Assembly (NCBI GenBank): GCA_021731205.1
Contig: JAKFXV010000177.1
Location: forward strand, 1 to 5,887
Direction: 5' to 3'
Length of the DNA stretch: 5,887 nt
Source of the DNA: Nocardioides sp.
GTDB lineage: Bacteria > Actinomycetota > Actinomycetes > Propionibacteriales > Nocardioidaceae
How positions within the stretch are numbered: the first letter of the stretch is position 1; each line of letters begins with the position of its first letter. Positions 5,415 through 5,887 of the stretch are shown one piece after another. The notes below the pieces were generated by a model, which was not told where the DNA came from, did not search any database, and saw only the letters and a list, made by a program, of their open reading frames with translations. A program made the position numbers and the translations under genes.

Positions 5415-5887
5415 CGTCCACCGGCCGCGAGGCAGAGATCCTGCAGGGGCTCTACGACGAGACACTGGTCGGCAACGGCCCCCGAGTCTTGGAGCTCACC
5501 CACGAAGCGCTCGCACTCGGTATGGAGCCGCAGTCGTTGCTGTTCGACGCGTTGATCCCCTCCCTGGAGGAGGTCGGCGCACGCTTCGAGCGTGGCGACT
5601 TCTTCGTTCCCGAGATGCTGATCGCGGGCCGGGCTATGGCCGGCTCGATGGAGGTGCTCCGCCCGCTGCTCGCGGAGACCGGCGTCGAGACGGTCGGCAA
5701 GTTCTTGATGGGCACGGTCAAGGGCGACGTCCACGACATCGGGAAGAACCTCGTCAACATTATGTTGGAGGGAGCCGGATTCGAAGTCATCGACCTCGGG
5801 GTGCAGGTGCCGCCCGAGAAGTTCGTGGCCGCGATCGAGGAGCATCACCCCGACATCGTGGGCTTCTCGAGGGCGTTGATATTGGCC
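5411..5887 (+). CDS. Corrinoid (B12)-binding methyltransferase partner protein, MttC/MtgC-like (partial, C-terminus beyond right edge)
   Basis: The visible 159 residues hold the N-terminal helical B12-binding cap domain (about 8-90) and the start of the Rossmann-type cobalamin-binding domain. The cap carries FVPEMLIAGRAM (65-76). The cobalamin motif D-x-H-x-x-G is DVHDIG (106-111) within GTVKGDVHDIGKNLV; His108 is the expected lower ligand to cobalt. Ser153 follows Gly111 after exactly 41 residues, as in the family motif, but the usual S-x-L reads Ser-Arg-Ala-Leu just before the edge. The later GG motif is beyond the window. Such proteins of about 210-220 residues accept the methyl group from an MttB-type enzyme and pass it to a second methyltransferase. 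The gene overlaps IclR-2 by 4 bases. MttB-family and corrinoid genes are usually adjacent; here they lie on opposite strands, separated by DUF3500 and IclR-2. Confidence 0.93.
   Translation, partial: MTSTGREAEILQGLYDETLVGNGPRVLELTHEALALGMEPQSLLFDALIPSLEEVGARFERGDFFVPEMLIAGRAMAGSMEVLRPLLAETGVETVGKFLMGTVKGDVHDIGKNLVNIMLEGAGFEVIDLGVQVPPEKFVAAIEEHHPDIVGFSRALILA

Overview
The window is high-GC bacterial DNA with the G/C-rich third positions, GTG starts and sparse Shine-Dalgarno signals of an actinobacterium. A Streptomyces-type PHO box upstream of the phosphate transporter gene supports this. I cannot place it to genus from sequence alone. Six genes are visible, all intact except the two cut by the window edges. 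There are no RNA genes, insertion sequences or CRISPR arrays.

Layout: (1) 1-930, minus strand: 5' part of a PiT-family inorganic phosphate transporter gene, with a PHO-box-like direct repeat upstream (981-1002). (2) 1065-1844, minus: an IclR-family regulator (IclR-1). (3) 1895-3352, minus: a complete MttB-family (trimethylamine methyltransferase family, COG5598) protein without pyrrolysine. (4) 3429-about 4547, minus: a DUF3500 protein of unknown function. (5) 4653-5414, plus: a second IclR-family regulator (IclR-2). (6) 5411 to the window end, plus: a corrinoid-binding methyltransferase partner protein with the DxHxxG cobalamin motif, overlapping IclR-2 by ATGA.

Genes 2-6 look like one catabolic locus. 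The MttB-family protein would move a methyl group from an N-methylated (probably quaternary amine) substrate to the cob(I)alamin carried by the corrinoid protein. The second methyltransferase (to tetrahydrofolate) and the corrinoid reactivase would have to lie beyond the right edge or elsewhere. The DUF3500 protein is encoded immediately upstream of mttB on the same strand and is probably co-expressed with it.

The most striking non-coding signal is an exact 16-base repeat, GTTCCACATCATGGAA. It occurs once upstream of mttB (3386-3401) and once in the divergent promoter region between DUF3500 and IclR-2 (4609-4624). Each copy contains the palindrome TTCCA-N5-TGGAA, and each has a further related palindrome beside it. 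The arms match the half-sites of the E. coli IclR box (TGGAA-N5-TTCCA). In the divergent region the operators sit directly downstream of a near-consensus sigma-70 promoter (TTGACG-N17-CATAAT). I infer that IclR-2 controls itself plus the corrinoid gene, the DUF3500 gene and mttB through these sites. The phosphate transporter appears to be an unrelated neighbour under phosphate control.
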